From assembly GCA_009731375.1 (NCBI GenBank), contig BJOX01000060.1, positions 789,964 to 853,963 on the forward strand: a stretch of DNA of 64,000 nucleotides, given 5' to 3'. Under the pieces are notes generated by a model, which was not told the origin of the DNA, ran no database searches, and worked only from the letters and a program-made list of their open reading frames with translations. Positions 1 through 12,556 of the stretch are shown here, piece after piece. The translations under genes and the position numbers were made by a program. Source of the DNA: Paulinella micropora. Taxonomy: Eukaryota; Cercozoa; Imbricatea; Euglyphida. Every line of letters begins with the position of its first letter. Within the stretch, counting starts at the first letter, position 1.

Positions 1-1155
1 CAGCCGGAAATTCTCAAGCTTTTGGCACAGCTGCCACAAGGCAAAGCGCTGAGGAGTGAAATGTCTAATGTTTATTCACGTACGTTGAATGGCGATCGTG
101 ATTTGGAATCGGTTTTTTCGGTCAAGCGCAAAGAAGTGTCGTCGTCCACTCGCAAGGCGGCCCTGAGCTGTTTCAAGCGATCGAAGCACGCGGATTCCGA
201 CTCGGAGGACGGCGCGAACGAGGTGCTCGAGTTGAAGCTGGCCCTGCAGAGCCGCAACAACGACTTTCTGCAACTGCAGCTGCAGCACTCGGAACTGAAG
301 AACACGCTGGTCCAGAAGGAGTTGGATTACCAGATCCAACTAAGCAAGAGCGAGCAGCAGCTCACCATAACCTCGAAAGACCTCGAAATCTCCAAGCGAG
401 ACATGATCATCGCAGTGCGCGCGGCCCAGGACGAGGCGTTCGCTCGTAGGCGGGCCTTTCTGGGGCTCGAGCCCCGAGAGGTCGTGTCAGCTACCGTGAC
501 CGTTAAGGACAAAATGACGTTGATGCGCACAGTCGGCCGAGCGTTCCCGGAGGACATGGCGCGGTTTCTGTCGGGCTACGGGACGAGCGAGTTCCGCAGG
601 GTGTTTGACGCACGAGCGCAAGCTCTGACTGGCCACGACGGCAGCATGTGTTTGACAGCGTCGGGGCGAGCCGACGCGAATGCCAGGGCGGCGCCGGTGG
701 CGCTAGCAGAACTGCAGCGCGCGGCACGGGCGGTGCTGAGACTGTCGGATGCACAGGTCGCGAAACACTTCGGGACCCGCACCTGGCAGCGCATCATGGC
801 TGGCGTCGCGGCCGTGATGTGTCTGAGGCTGCCACGCAGAACTCGCGCGTCGACCCAGGTGTGCCTAGGGCATCTGTGCATCTACCTGGAGGCGTTCGTC
901 AATTTTGCGCAGGCCACGGACACGAGCGACTTCTTCGAACAGACGGCACACTACCGCGAGGTGCGTGACATGCTGTTCACCGAGGTCGTCGACCGAGAAC
1001 AGGTGTTTCTGTTCACGCTGGACGAGCCCGACGGCCTGTGCAAGAAGGCGGACGAGATCGCGGAACGACTGCGGTTCGCACGCCTGGGCGACTGTGCAGA
1101 ATCGCGTGCGTTCTGGCAAGAGCGCGGCCTGCCCTGCGACTTTCTCTATGCCTGA
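1..1155 (+). CDS. GC-rich ORF with coiled coil, unrecognised (5' partial)
   Basis: An uninterrupted reading frame enters from the left edge and stops at TGA 1153-1155. The first ATG is at 61, but the frame is open through 20 codons before it, so the true start may lie outside the window. Roughly residues 60-125 after that ATG are rich in E, L, Q and K in heptad-like order and predict a coiled coil. The rest is a compact region rich in A, R and L with no motif I recognise. Third codon positions are strongly G/C, unlike the AT-rich surroundings. Together with the next ORF on the same strand, this looks like a compact DNA-virus gene pair rather than a host exon, but that is inference. I cannot name a family. 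Confidence 0.6.
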   Translation, partial: QPEILKLLAQLPQGKALRSEMSNVYSRTLNGDRDLESVFSVKRKEVSSSTRKAALSCFKRSKHADSDSEDGANEVLELKLALQSRNNDFLQLQLQHSELKNTLVQKELDYQIQLSKSEQQLTITSKDLEISKRDMIIAVRAAQDEAFARRRAFLGLEPREVVSATVTVKDKMTLMRTVGRAFPEDMARFLSGYGTSEFRRVFDARAQALTGHDGSMCLTASGRADANARAAPVALAELQRAARAVLRLSDAQVAKHFGTRTWQRIMAGVAAVMCLRLPRRTRASTQVCLGHLCIYLEAFVNFAQATDTSDFFEQTAHYREVRDMLFTEVVDREQVFLFTLDEPDGLCKKADEIAERLRFARLGDCAESRAFWQERGLPCDFLYA

Positions 1156-1589
1156 GTTGAGGAGGTCTTGCTGGAACAGACGGTAAAAAAAAGAAGCGCT
1201 GTTCACTCTTGCTTAGTTGTTAACATCAGCAACGAAGTCTTGTAAAATGTCAAGGTTTTTTTTTGTTAAAGAAAGTTGAACTTGTGTTCGAAAGGGGGCT
1301 GACAGGGAGGGGCGCAGGGGGGGGGGAAAGACACCGCAGCGGGCCCCCCCCCCCCGTCTCCCTCCCTTTTGCGAGATGTGGGGGGGCCGAGGCCACGCTG
1401 CGGTGTTTTTCCCCCCGCCCGCCCATTTGTGCTCGCAAATAACAAAAAAAAGAAGTGGCGACTGATGTTTGGTTTGAAAATCCGGACCCCCGGCGAATTT
1501 CGCGCCAGATGCGAAAGTATCGTAATTTCCGGCGTTCCTTCTTTTTTTTGGCCACCCTTTGGCCGACCTTAAAATAAATTGTGTGTCAC
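1156..1589. other. Intergenic spacer with G and C tracts
   Basis: This spacer separates the two GC-rich ORFs. It contains poly-G and poly-C runs near 1317-1355 and several poly-T and poly-A runs. An AT-rich stretch just before the next ATG (1568-1580, TTAAAATAAATT) could be a promoter element. No coding frame is convincing. Confidence 0.5.
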
Positions 1590-2447
1590 ATGGAGTTGGC
1601 GGGGGACGCGCCGCCGCCGGGCCTGTCCAGCGCGCCGGGGCCACTGTTTGTGCTCAACAATAACGAGCCCAACCCTACCCGCGCGCAGGTGCGGGCCGCG
1701 CTCGACTTTCTGACTAGGTACGCCCGCGACAGCAACGCGCGGCTGCTGTTGCCCAGTAGTCAGCGCGGCTGCCTGCTGCGCCTGGCGCGGTATTGCGACT
1801 GGGCGTTCGAACTCATAAACCAGTGGTGGGACAAGAGAACCGTGCTGGTCCGGTGCGGAAGCTGCTGGTCGCGCAGGCTAGCGGCGCCGCCGCCGCCAGG
1901 TCTGTCCGTGCCAGACGACGTGTTTGACGAGATCGCCAGGAACCTGCCCACCAACGACTCCTGGCAGCAGTTCTCGCACTGCTGGCAGCTGTTCGGCCCT
2001 GCGGACTGGCTGAGGCAGGACCTGGTGCTCCGCGTCTTCCGTCAGTGCTTCAACGCGCAAGTCGACGGTGTCTTGCTGCGGCGGTTGCACGAAGCGCGGG
2101 ACAACCCTACCCGTCTAGAGCGTCTCTGCACTGACTTTTGGCCGCCGTTGGTGGAGGGGCGTTTGCAGCGCGCGGTGCGGGACTGCCTGTACCGCGCGTG
2201 CCAGAACGAGGCGCTCAGGCGCAAGTACCTGGACGTCGAGTCCGAGGTAGTGCTCGACCTAGAAAATGTACCAGAGAGCATGTGCCCCCTATTCAACACG
2301 GCGCTGCCCGCAGGCAGCCGCCCCCCGCAACGGTTGGTGGTGTACAGCCTGCCCCGCACCGTAAATACTGACGAGTTTTTCGAGGGCTTGTTTGACGACG
2401 TCAGAATTCCCGGCTCTTGGCTAAGCCACGTGCGCAGCGTGGAGTAA
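1590..2447 (+). CDS. GC-rich 285-aa ORF, unrecognised
   Basis: The frame runs from ATG 1590 to TAA 2445-2447. An in-frame GTG at 1581 is possible, but the ATG follows the AT-rich putative promoter better. The predicted protein has a proline-rich N-terminus, then tryptophan- and leucine-rich helices (for example NQWWDKRTVLVRCGSCW and LPTNDSWQQFSHCWQLFGP). A CGSCW motif is present, but there is no full zinc site. Length, GC-rich codon use, same-strand spacing and absence of an intron match the upstream ORF, so the two were probably acquired together. There is no recognised domain. A large DNA virus origin is plausible from context only. Confidence 0.6.
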   Translation: MELAGDAPPPGLSSAPGPLFVLNNNEPNPTRAQVRAALDFLTRYARDSNARLLLPSSQRGCLLRLARYCDWAFELINQWWDKRTVLVRCGSCWSRRLAAPPPPGLSVPDDVFDEIARNLPTNDSWQQFSHCWQLFGPADWLRQDLVLRVFRQCFNAQVDGVLLRRLHEARDNPTRLERLCTDFWPPLVEGRLQRAVRDCLYRACQNEALRRKYLDVESEVVLDLENVPESMCPLFNTALPAGSRPPQRLVVYSLPRTVNTDEFFEGLFDDVRIPGSWLSHVRSVE

Positions 2448-3730
2448 CGAAAACCTAGAGCCAGCTTCAAAACATTTTAACACACAAATGTACATACATA
2501 ACATACATAAAGATTGCATGAATTTCGTAAAACATGTAATTTTATGTGTAATTGTACATATTATTCCTTCCAAAAACTGTGTATTCTCTGTATTTTTCTT
2601 TGTGATAACACACTTATAGAGTTATGTTTACGTGCATGTGCAACCATAACATGAGTTGTGATTGAAAGAAATGTTTCAAAAACTGTATATTGCTTGAAAT
2701 GCAATAAAAAGTGAAAACGATTAGAAAACAACAGGCAACAAAAACACACAAAATGTATGACTTATTGACTAGAGTTCTCTGCACACACAACACAACCAAG
2801 AAATCGAAGACACAGATAGACAGAACAGAATGTGAGGTTGTTTAGGTGAGCTGGCATTGCTGTAAATGTTTATGTAGCCTATGTATACAGTAAATATGTG
2901 TGTCGTCAGAGAATGCTTCAAAAGATTGAATTAGATTATTTGTTTGTCTGTGTGTACATGTGTAGGCATGTATGCGTACATGTATGTATGTATGTATGTA
3001 GGTATGAAATCAATTGGTATGTAAGTGTGTATGTATGTATGCCTGTATGTGTGTAAGGTATGTATGTACGTAATCAATTTGTCTCTCCTCTCTCAGTCTC
3101 AGAAACTCAAAACTTTTCTAACTTCAGATACTTATAAACCCTCTTGCTTTTTTTCGCTCTGCTCTCCTTTCCTTCTTTGCACATTTATTGAATCTACATA
3201 TCTATTAATGTCTTTTCTAGCTTTATGAAGCTGTAATTCCACTCTGCCTACGAGGGGCATGCTTTCGAAAACATGAAACCGAGAAGAAATTTGGTGTATG
3301 GATGCAACCAACAAAAAAAACAGAGACACTCAAGATATTTTGTTGTTCTTGATATGTATGCAACTATAAATACCAAAAATTATTATTTCCAATCCCACAC
3401 CTCGTAAAATCAACTCTTGATCACAAAAACAACGCAGAGGTACACGACCTTCCACCATTTTTTCGCTCAAAAAATGACTTCCCGTGGAAAAAAGGCAGCC
3501 TGAGGGTCAGCACTTTGAAAAAATAAAAAAATAACTTCGACTCATAGGACTGAGCTGAAATTTTACCAGTCGATTTCTAGGGACTTTTCCTACATTTTAC
3601 TAGATTTTTTTCACAAAAACAGCTCCGGTTGTCTCGGGAGAATTTTTTAAAAACTAGTTACTAAAAAATAGATGGCGGGCGGCACCAGAGGATGCCGGCC
3701 GGCATCGGCAGGCACATGGGCAGTTTGTAT
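2448..3730. mobile_element. Terminal arm of a piggyBac-type element next to the GC-rich ORFs
   Basis: This is AT-rich non-coding DNA with a TATG microsatellite around 2965-3065. Two parts match the nested transposons at 22.4-27.4 kb. The segment 2717-2860 aligns with about 26440-26605. The segment 3480-3720 aligns with the right ends at 25210-25425 and, more weakly, 27240-27449, sharing AAAAACAGCTCCGGTT and then AGAATTTTTT. The distance from the inner matching block to the end is about 0.9 kb in both places. A perfect palindrome GATGCCGGCCGGCATC lies at 3691-3706, where the other ends carry TGCC-N4-GGCA palindromes. The exact terminus and TIR are not visible here. Confidence 0.45.
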
Positions 3731-5526
<1,796 letters not shown>

Positions 5527-5799
5527 NNNNNNNNNNNNNNNNNNNNNNNNNNNNNNNNNNNNNNNNNNNNNNNNNNNNNNNNNNNNNNNNNNNNNNNNNN
5601 NNNNNNNNNNNNNNNNNNNNNNNNNNNNNNNNNNNNNNNNNNNNNNNNNNNNNNNNNNNNNNNNNNNNNNNNNNNNNNNNNNNNNNNNNNNNNNNNNNNN
5701 NNNNNNNNNNNNNNNNNNNNNNNNNNNNNNNNNNNNNNNNNNNNNNNNNNNNNNNNNNNNNNNNNNNNNNNNNNNNNNNNNNNNNNNNNNNNNNNNNNN
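5527..5799. other. Assembly gap (273 N)
   Basis: Run of N between a TAA microsatellite and the first 490-bp repeat copy; probably a microsatellite/SINE assembly break. Confidence 0.99.
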
Positions 5800-6204
5800 T
5801 ATATCTGAGGCGTACTGATGCAGCTAATGGCATATCCTCAACGGACATAAGCCTCCAATACCCTTGTTCGAGGTCCTCCACCCCCCCGTGTCAGTCTCTC
5901 GCCTGATGACCGGGGCCACCGATGGAGCTCCTGAGGGCAAGACTGCACTAAGCCGAGGTTATTCCGCAGTCCCAGCAACCTCTTGCAAGATGTCACCGAA
6001 TGTGCAAGTGCATACACCAAGCGCGGTTGCTAGAGCTGCCTCGAAACCCCACCCATAACCATCTGGTGTCTGCTGGGTCCTGGGCTATCAACCAGCATAT
6101 GAGGAGTTTAAGATCTTTTACGCGCGCAACGACCCTCCTCCCCAGCATCTACCACCAAAGGGTTATGAGTTGGCGTCACAGTTTAACGCCTTGAGGCCAT
6201 TGGG

Positions 6205-6207
<3 letters not shown>
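5800..6207 (+). repeat. Dispersed ~490-bp repeat, copy 1
   Basis: Begins TATATCTGAGGCGTACTG and ends at TTGGGCTG, covering about 408 bp of the unit seen in full at 49917-50409. It is directly followed by TAA microsatellite. It lacks the last ~85 bp of the unit. No coding capacity is evident, because the short frames inside are identical between copies simply through repeat identity. Confidence 0.9.
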
Positions 6208-6302
<95 letters not shown>

Positions 6303-6303
6303 G
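6208..6303. repeat. (TAA)n microsatellite
   Basis: About 30 TAA units between the 490-bp repeat and the start of the retroelement. Confidence 0.95.
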
Positions 6304-7850
6304 AATAGTCCCTATAAAGACAACGAACGAACCCAACACCTACCGACCCAGCCACACGCTGCTTACAACAAGACGGCCAACAGCTAACGTCTTGCCCAAA
6401 AACAAGCTGCTGCCACCCCAGACAAGACGGCTGCCAAAAGACGCCTTGTCCCCCACACCGACACTTCGCCACCTGTTCGTACTCGACGTATTCCCAAAAA
6501 GAAACGTCTCCCAATAAACGAACCAACTGTGCGGCAGGCCTTACCAACCATGGCCAGCATGTGGGACTCCCCCACACAAGAAGCTGACATGTCATCCATT
6601 GACAATACAGGAGCAGCTGACGACACGAACACTGGGGCTAGTCCCTTCCAGACATCCATGCCGAATCGTGACGCGAAAAATGCACCTCCTACCCCTCAAT
6701 CCCCATGGAGGGACGCTGGAGGTGCATTGACCTTGACACGAACCTCGATTCCCTGCGTCCCCGTCCCTCAGGCTAGCTTGGACATGACGGGACCCACGGG
6801 ATAGCCTGCTTCTCCTGCTGTCCCTCAACAACAGTACTCCTTTCCAATGGCAGCCCCTCATATTCATAATAATATGTATGGGGACATCAACCAGTGGACA
6901 AGGGCTACCATAGTGGTGGAGGGCAAAGACAAGGTGATAGGTCTGATGTCCAGTGGGCCACGGTTCATAGAAACCAAATCTATAGTGGAGCTTGTTACAC
7001 TCTGGGAGGATGTGTGTACGTTCCGGGACAGGCTCCTCGACGAGGCCTGGCCAACATATATATCACCAACAAATCCCACGGTTACGACAAACACTCCAGT
7101 GCAATAAATACGCCAGTGAGCATCCAGCTCTTACTGTTGTTGTGTCTGCACCCGATGCCAATAACGTGGACACCCTCTATTGGCCCGATGCCAATTACCT
7201 TTAACCGCCTCCAAGCCAACCTCATGACAAGGGTCACAGTCACTCTCAAGGGCCTTGACAATGTCACTGGGATGTGGGACCGTGTTTTGTTGGAACAAAA
7301 ACACTGGCGGGATGCCATACTCCCACCATCCAACCCAGCCTATGACGAGCTCGTCCATTTCCTTGACGAGGTGGAAACCACGGCTGGCCCTTTTGCCAAG
7401 GTACCAGTGTTCCTCACATGGCTCAAGATCCGAACTTGCGCTGGGACACTCCTTGACAAAGTCCGAAGTCCGCAGAGCAGCCAACCCTAGTGGCTCCGAC
7501 TCTTCTTTTCCCGGTCCCGGCCCAATCGCCGACCGAGACCCTGTACAGTCCCATAGAGGCTACGACCTCACCAATAGAGGATAGCGTTGAGACGAGGGAT
7601 AAGGATATAGTCATGGGTAGCGACGACAACCGTCGGGAGCGTGTACCGAACGAGCCGGACACGGTCGCTGACCTTACCATAGAGGTCGGTTTACCCAATC
7701 CCTTACCCGAAGACACCGTCGCAAAGGCGACGCCGGCCGTCGATCCTGACACGATCACATCAAGTATCTGTGATGGGGGGGTGGCATCCAATAAGCCCTC
7801 GGACCCTCGCGTAAGATGCGCGAGACCTATCAGTGTATGACAGGTAGAAA
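6304..7850 (+). pseudogene. Gag-like region of the Ty3-type element
   Basis: The broken plus-strand frames here are rich in P, T and D. They include a helical stretch (7208-7490, beginning LQANLMTRVTVTLKGLDN) in the position expected for Gag. There is no zinc knuckle or major homology region I can identify, so the assignment rests on lying immediately upstream of the protease. At least two frame changes occur between 6850 and 7840. Confidence 0.3.
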
Positions 7851-7947
7851 AACCCGTCCCTTTTGTGAACAAGGTAAGTAAAATGTATGCAGGGCACAAT
7901 CATATAATAGATACACAGGGCCGACCCTATTAGGCCGGCGTACCAGT

Positions 7948-8717
7948 TTGACCAGGGGTACGATTATTAGATCAGATATCAATCATCCACGCATACCACG
8001 CTCCGACGACAAGGCTATCTCGAGCTCATCACTGCCGGTCGGGTACACCCCTTCACCTTTCCAAGTGGCAACCACCATGGTCCTACCCGCCACACAGGGT
8101 GACAAAGCCATCGCCCCGGCAGTCATCCGTCAAATGGGGCTCACTCCACTGCACGACTCTGACCAACTCGGAGCGACGGCGCGGTCACAAGCGCGACAGT
8201 TTGCTGAGACAGAGTTGAGACAGGCCTTGAAAACCCGAGCCAAACCGGTAGACCTCTCACCAGCGGAGGCACGGGACATGAGTTACACCAGATTATACTG
8301 GAAAGAACTCAATTGCTACCTAGATACCGGGAACGATAGCATGGCCCAAATCACGTTTGCGGGCAAACGCTTCATAGACAAATATGGATGTCTGTTTGAT
8401 TTTACTAAGACAGGCCCACTCGGATACATCCGGGGTGCCAACGACGAACGGAGCGCGATCATAGGGCGCGTCCGTTGTCAGTCGTCCCATCCGGGATGTC
8501 TTATACCATTCATGTCTTAGTCGTCCCGGACTTCCCAGGCACCATCGTGTTGGGCAAACCCGACCTCAAAAGGATGGATGCACAGCTTATGCTGGGACAG
8601 GACATCATCAAATATGGGCGTGGACGACATGAGTCCGAATTTCCGATCCTAAAATCGGAAATTAAAGTGACCTCCCACGGCAGGACCCATATGGCGGTAG
8701 GGCTCAGGTCACACTGA
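7948..8717 (+). pseudogene. Retropepsin-like aspartic protease region
   Basis: The frame 7948-8520 contains CYLDTGNDS, with the catalytic DTG at 8323-8331. The matching C-terminal part (VLVVPDFPGTIVLGKPDL, an I/V-L-G flap-and-helix end) lies in a second frame within 8475-8717. A frameshift near 8475-8510 therefore separates the two halves. The role would be processing of Gag-Pol; in this copy it is broken. Confidence 0.6.
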
Positions 8718-9604
8718 TACCACCGGCCCCTCCATTACCCTATGATGGACACCTCGCCAAGCAATCTCGTCCTACCCCACAGGGTACGGCCTGGGTGTAC
8801 ACCAATGTATACATCCCAGAGCCGGAGGACAAGCCGCCCGACCCATGGGAGGACAGTCACTTTGAAGAACTCGCGGCCAAGAGGGGGGCACAGATCCTAC
8901 TCCTGAAACGTCAGGGAGACTCTTGGCATGGTTTCGACCAGCCAGGTTAACCGACTAAGGGGGTCCACCAATACGTACGGGTCAAGACGAGCTTAGTATA
9001 TCATGCTTCAAAAAGGCTGACGGAGGATGACGACGTCATGCTAAAGCTGAAGCAATCGTATCAAGGCACAGATCCGATACAGCCGGACAGCTTAACGGCG
9101 GTGCCCAAAATATTAGCTGATCGCCTAGATCGGGGCGAAGACGTAACGATAATCCTTCCAATCCCACCGTCATGTGGTGGAGAGATTTTTTGGATCGGGT
9201 CGTTGATGATACTATTCCGATACCTGGCCGACAGTCCAAACCCCTCATTGCTTTTCGCTTGGGGTCCGTTAAAGACGGGTTAGCATACCGTACCAAGCTC
9301 ATGACCCGAAAGGTTGATGACTTACGGGAAACGGCATTCCAAATCTTGCCCGACTTTTACCATAAGTCCGCGGCGAAACAATATGCCGAAATGATCACCG
9401 ATCTACGGGAGTTTGCCTCTTGGGATATTCAATCCTCCACGCGATACCCTGACCGGGACGCGAAGGACGAGGTTGAAGCCCCGGACTCCATACTTGAGTA
9501 TCCGGATGACCCGCGGGACCAAAGCCCGTCGAAGGGATCATTGACGAGGTCATAGCGCGACAACAAGATCGCCAAACTTTGTCAGGGACCTCAAGGCCCA
9601 GTTC
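8718..9604 (+). other. Protease-RT linker region of the retroelement
   Basis: Several short frames lie here. The longest (9172-9555) includes DDTIPIPGRQSKPLIAF and contains no recognised domain. I looked specifically for an integrase core upstream of the RT, as in Gmr1-type elements, and saw no HHCC or DDE pattern. Confidence 0.35.
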
Positions 9605-11041
9605 TTGAAGAACAAAACGTTGTTCGGCCCACTTGTTGCCGGTGGCGTGACCCATACCGCCGCCCGGATAGAACGACAGGTTGGACAGACCATGCCCCGC
9701 CTCAAAGGATCACGCCTCAGCTATAAAGAGGAACAGATCTGTGAGGAAATGGTGCAGGACATGTTAGCCAAACGACTGATCGAACCGTCATGGTCGGAGT
9801 TTCGATCACCGGTCAGGCTAGCCCCGAAGCCGGACGGCAAACAACGATTTTGCATCAATTACACCAGGCTTAACAAGATCATTAAGAGCGTCGAGGCAAC
9901 TATCCCTCGGTCTGAACAGGCTTCGGGAGGCCAAATTCTTCACCAAACTCGACCTAAAGAACGGCTTCTGGAATGTACCGCTCGAAGCGGAAAGCCGCCC
10001 GTTGACTGCCTTTGCAGTCGGAGGGAGACTGTACCAGTGGACAATCCTCCCGATGGGACTGAAGACGGCCCCTGCAATATTCCAGGACTGTATGAACCAG
10101 GCTCTATCGGACCCGAAATATGGGGACGCGCAGTTCATAGAGACCTACGGTCACACGAACCAGTATAGCTTCTGCTATATTGACGACATCGTTATTTACT
10201 CCAGAACGGAGGCGCAACACCTGGCTCATGTGTCAGATGTGTTGCGTCGCTTGGAGGCCTTCGGCCTGAGGCTGAACCTAGAGAAGTGCTCGTTCGCGAA
10301 CGATCACATCGACTATCTAGGATACAGGGTTCAGGGGGGCGAAATAGTGCTAAAGCCGGAGAAGCGGGATGCCATTCGTTCCCTCCCGCGCCCTAACACA
10401 CGCACTGCGCTACACTCTTTCCTTTGTATGGCCTAAGTTTACTCAGAATTTATTCCCAACTTCCAAGACTTCGTCAAACCCCTACGGGATTTCTGCCTTA
10501 AAGGTGACCCGTATGGGGAGTGGCCCCCCGCGGCCGAAGAGACGTATAACAAGTTGAAGGAAGCCCTAACACGAGACCCTCTTACAGAGGGCGGGTCGGT
10601 CCTAATTCTACCAGATTTCGAAAAGCGCTTTGTACTCGCGACTGACGCATCCAAATATGCAGTCGGGGCGGTATTACAGCAATACGACTCCGCTCACAAA
10701 CAACTACTGCCTATTATGTTCGTCAGTAAAAAGCTGACACCCGAACAGGTTAACTACTGCACACGACAGCGCGAGGCGCTGGCAATCGTGTGGGCATTTA
10801 GCCGGCTGCGAGGGTACTTGTGGGGCGCACCGAATATATTAGTCCAAACTGATCATGCCAACCTGAGATGGCTCCGATGGACAAGGACCACACGTGCCGA
10901 CTAGCAAGATGGCAATCGGAATTAGCCTTGTATGATTTCACCATCGAGTACATCAAAGGCAAGGAAAACACTGTCTCGGACAGCCTTTCCCGAATGCAGA
11001 GAGTATACACACAGGCACATGCCGGATCTTTTGTGTTGTGA
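9605..11041 (+). pseudogene. Ty3/gypsy-type reverse transcriptase-RNase H
   Basis: The first block has SPVRLAPKPDGKQRFCINY (about 9799-9855), the classic RT motif 1/2 region. The frame then shifts near 9890-9910. The next frame carries the polymerase core with TKLDLKNGFWNV, AFAVGGRLYQW, LPMGLKTAPAIFQ and YIDD at 10176-10187. Another shift near 10435-10550 leads to RNase H, with LILPDFEKRFVLATDASKY and REALAIVWAF. A final frame holds the Pol tail ending VSDSLSRMQR and the stop at 11039-11041. Domain order and motifs are those of Metaviridae Pol. With at least three breaks, the copy is inactive. Confidence 0.8.
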
Positions 11042-11067
11042 GAGTTGGTATTAATATTAATGCCATC

Positions 11068-11450
11068 AAGGGGGAGCTTGGGAAGTGAATCAAGTTTGGT
11101 GATGGGATTAATACAACCGGTATATACGTTAGTTAATATTAATAGTTAGTAGTATGGAAAAGAGATATTTACTGATGCCAGTGTGGGTGGCATTGCTGGC
11201 ACCAATGCCAATATGCCCTGTATGGATACCTTTTATTTTATGACTTAGTGACCTGCATCAACTGTTTCGTTCGTTTGGCGGGCTTTTGTCTGTATTGATT
11301 GAATAACCTATTAAAGGACTTTTGGAGCTGGTTAGATAGTTAACTGGGGACGCCTGGGAGACGTTAAACCGGCTTCTAATACCCTCTATACTGTTCAACT
11401 TCTTAAGGAACTTTTTTCAAGTTTTGTTGCGTCGAACTTTTATATATACA
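11068..11450 (+). repeat. Candidate polypurine tract and 3' LTR
   Basis: A purine-rich AAGGGGGAGCTTGGGAAG (11068-11085) precedes a TG at 11086. The segment ends TATATATACA at 11450, giving a 365-bp TG...CA unit. GGTGGTGACT follows directly and resembles a primer-binding site, which would be expected after a 5' rather than a 3' LTR. Without a second copy this remains tentative. Confidence 0.35.
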
Positions 11451-11744
11451 GGTGGTGACTTTTTTATAATTTTTTTTTTTAAAGTTTTTTTTAAGTTTTT
11501 TTTTCTTCAATTTTTTTTAATGTATTGTACCATTGTACTTGAACCTTACGAGGTCTTAAAATATATATGTACCCATACATCTGAAAAAACTTAATTTTTT
11601 TAAAGAAACAAACTTCACTTTCAGAATTATTAATAAACAAACCGTCTTCACTTTCAGAATTATTATTGACACTCCACCAAGCCCCCCTTCCTCTTTGACT
11701 TACCATCCATGGAGGGGGGGTAATAATAATAATAATAATAATAA
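11451..11744. other. AT-rich non-coding stretch
   Basis: T-rich runs, a short direct repeat (CTTCACTTTCAGAATTATTA near 11614 and 11646), and a short TAA array at the right end. Nothing coding. Confidence 0.5.
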
Positions 11745-12234
11745 TCTGCCTTGGAGTGTTGACTGTGACATGTTTGAGGGAAATCCCGATGAAACAACCT
11801 AGTCACACTTGCTAAACAGAGTTCCAGCCCAATGGCCTCAAGGCGTTAAACTGTGACGCCAACTCATAACCCTTTGGTGGTAGATGCTGGGGAGGAGGGT
11901 CGTTGCGCGCGTAAAAGATCTTAAACTCCGCATATGCTGGTTGATAGCCCAGGACCCAGCAGACACCAGATTGTTATGGGTGGGGTTTCGAGGCAGCTCT
12001 AGCAACCGCGCTTGGTGTATGCACTTGCACATTCGGTGACGTCTTGCAAGAGGTTGCTGGGACTGCGGAATAACCTCGGCTTAGTGCAGTCTTGCCCTCA
12101 GGAGCTCCATCGGTGGCCCCGATCATCAGGCGAGAGACTGACACGGGGGGGTGGAGGACCTCGAACAAGGGTATTGGAGGCTTATGTCCGTTGAGGATAT
12201 CCCATTAGCTGCATCAGTACGCCTCAGACATAGT
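11745..12234 (-). repeat. Dispersed ~490-bp repeat, copy 2 (full length)
   Basis: Reverse-strand full unit, including the ~85-bp tail beginning at TCTGCCTTGG. TAA microsatellite adjoins both ends (11721-11744 and 12235-12276). Confidence 0.9.
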
Positions 12235-12235
12235 A

Positions 12236-12275
<40 letters not shown>

Positions 12276-12276
12276 T

Positions 12277-12546
12277 ATATTGATCTGTCATGGCTGAGCC
12301 CGAGGGCCATGCGCCTCCATCCCTCGACCCAACAGGGACTACAGTGAGTATGTTGGGGAGGGAAGAGTGACTCTAACCATCCTGCATAGAAGGCCCCAAA
12401 AGGAAGTCCCTACTACCCGCACAGCGTCGGGTACCTTGCAGGAAATCAACTACAAATGATTGATCTTCCCCGCGTGAGAGCTCCACGAGACTGGGTAGGT
12501 CCCGCATGGAGGTACTCACAGGGGTANNNNNNNNNNNNNNNNNNNN
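12277..12546. other. Unclassified sequence and small gap
   Basis: About 250 bp of moderately GC-rich DNA (12277-12526), beginning near TTGATCTGTCATGGC, with no partner in the window, followed by a 20-N gap (12527-12546). It could be part of another SINE-like repeat; no Pol III boxes are evident. Confidence 0.4.
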
Positions 12547-12556
12547 TAATAATAAT

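Larger units (their letters stand above)
6304..11450 (+). mobile_element. Degenerate Ty3/gypsy-like retrotransposon without visible integrase
   Basis: In order on plus: a Gag-like region, a retropepsin, a reverse transcriptase with a YIDD box, RNase H, a purine-rich tract and a candidate LTR. The frames are interrupted several times. The Pol frame ends at TGA 11039-11041, directly after the RNase H and its DSLSR tail. A candidate polypurine tract follows within about 30 bp, leaving no room for an integrase. No 5' LTR was found; the left side abuts a TAA array. It may be a 5'-truncated or rearranged copy. Confidence 0.65.

Noticed and set aside
6000-6058. Identical 60-64-codon frames in every copy of the 490-bp repeat
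   Set aside because: Identity follows from repeat identity; short frames on both strands without motifs are not evidence of coding.
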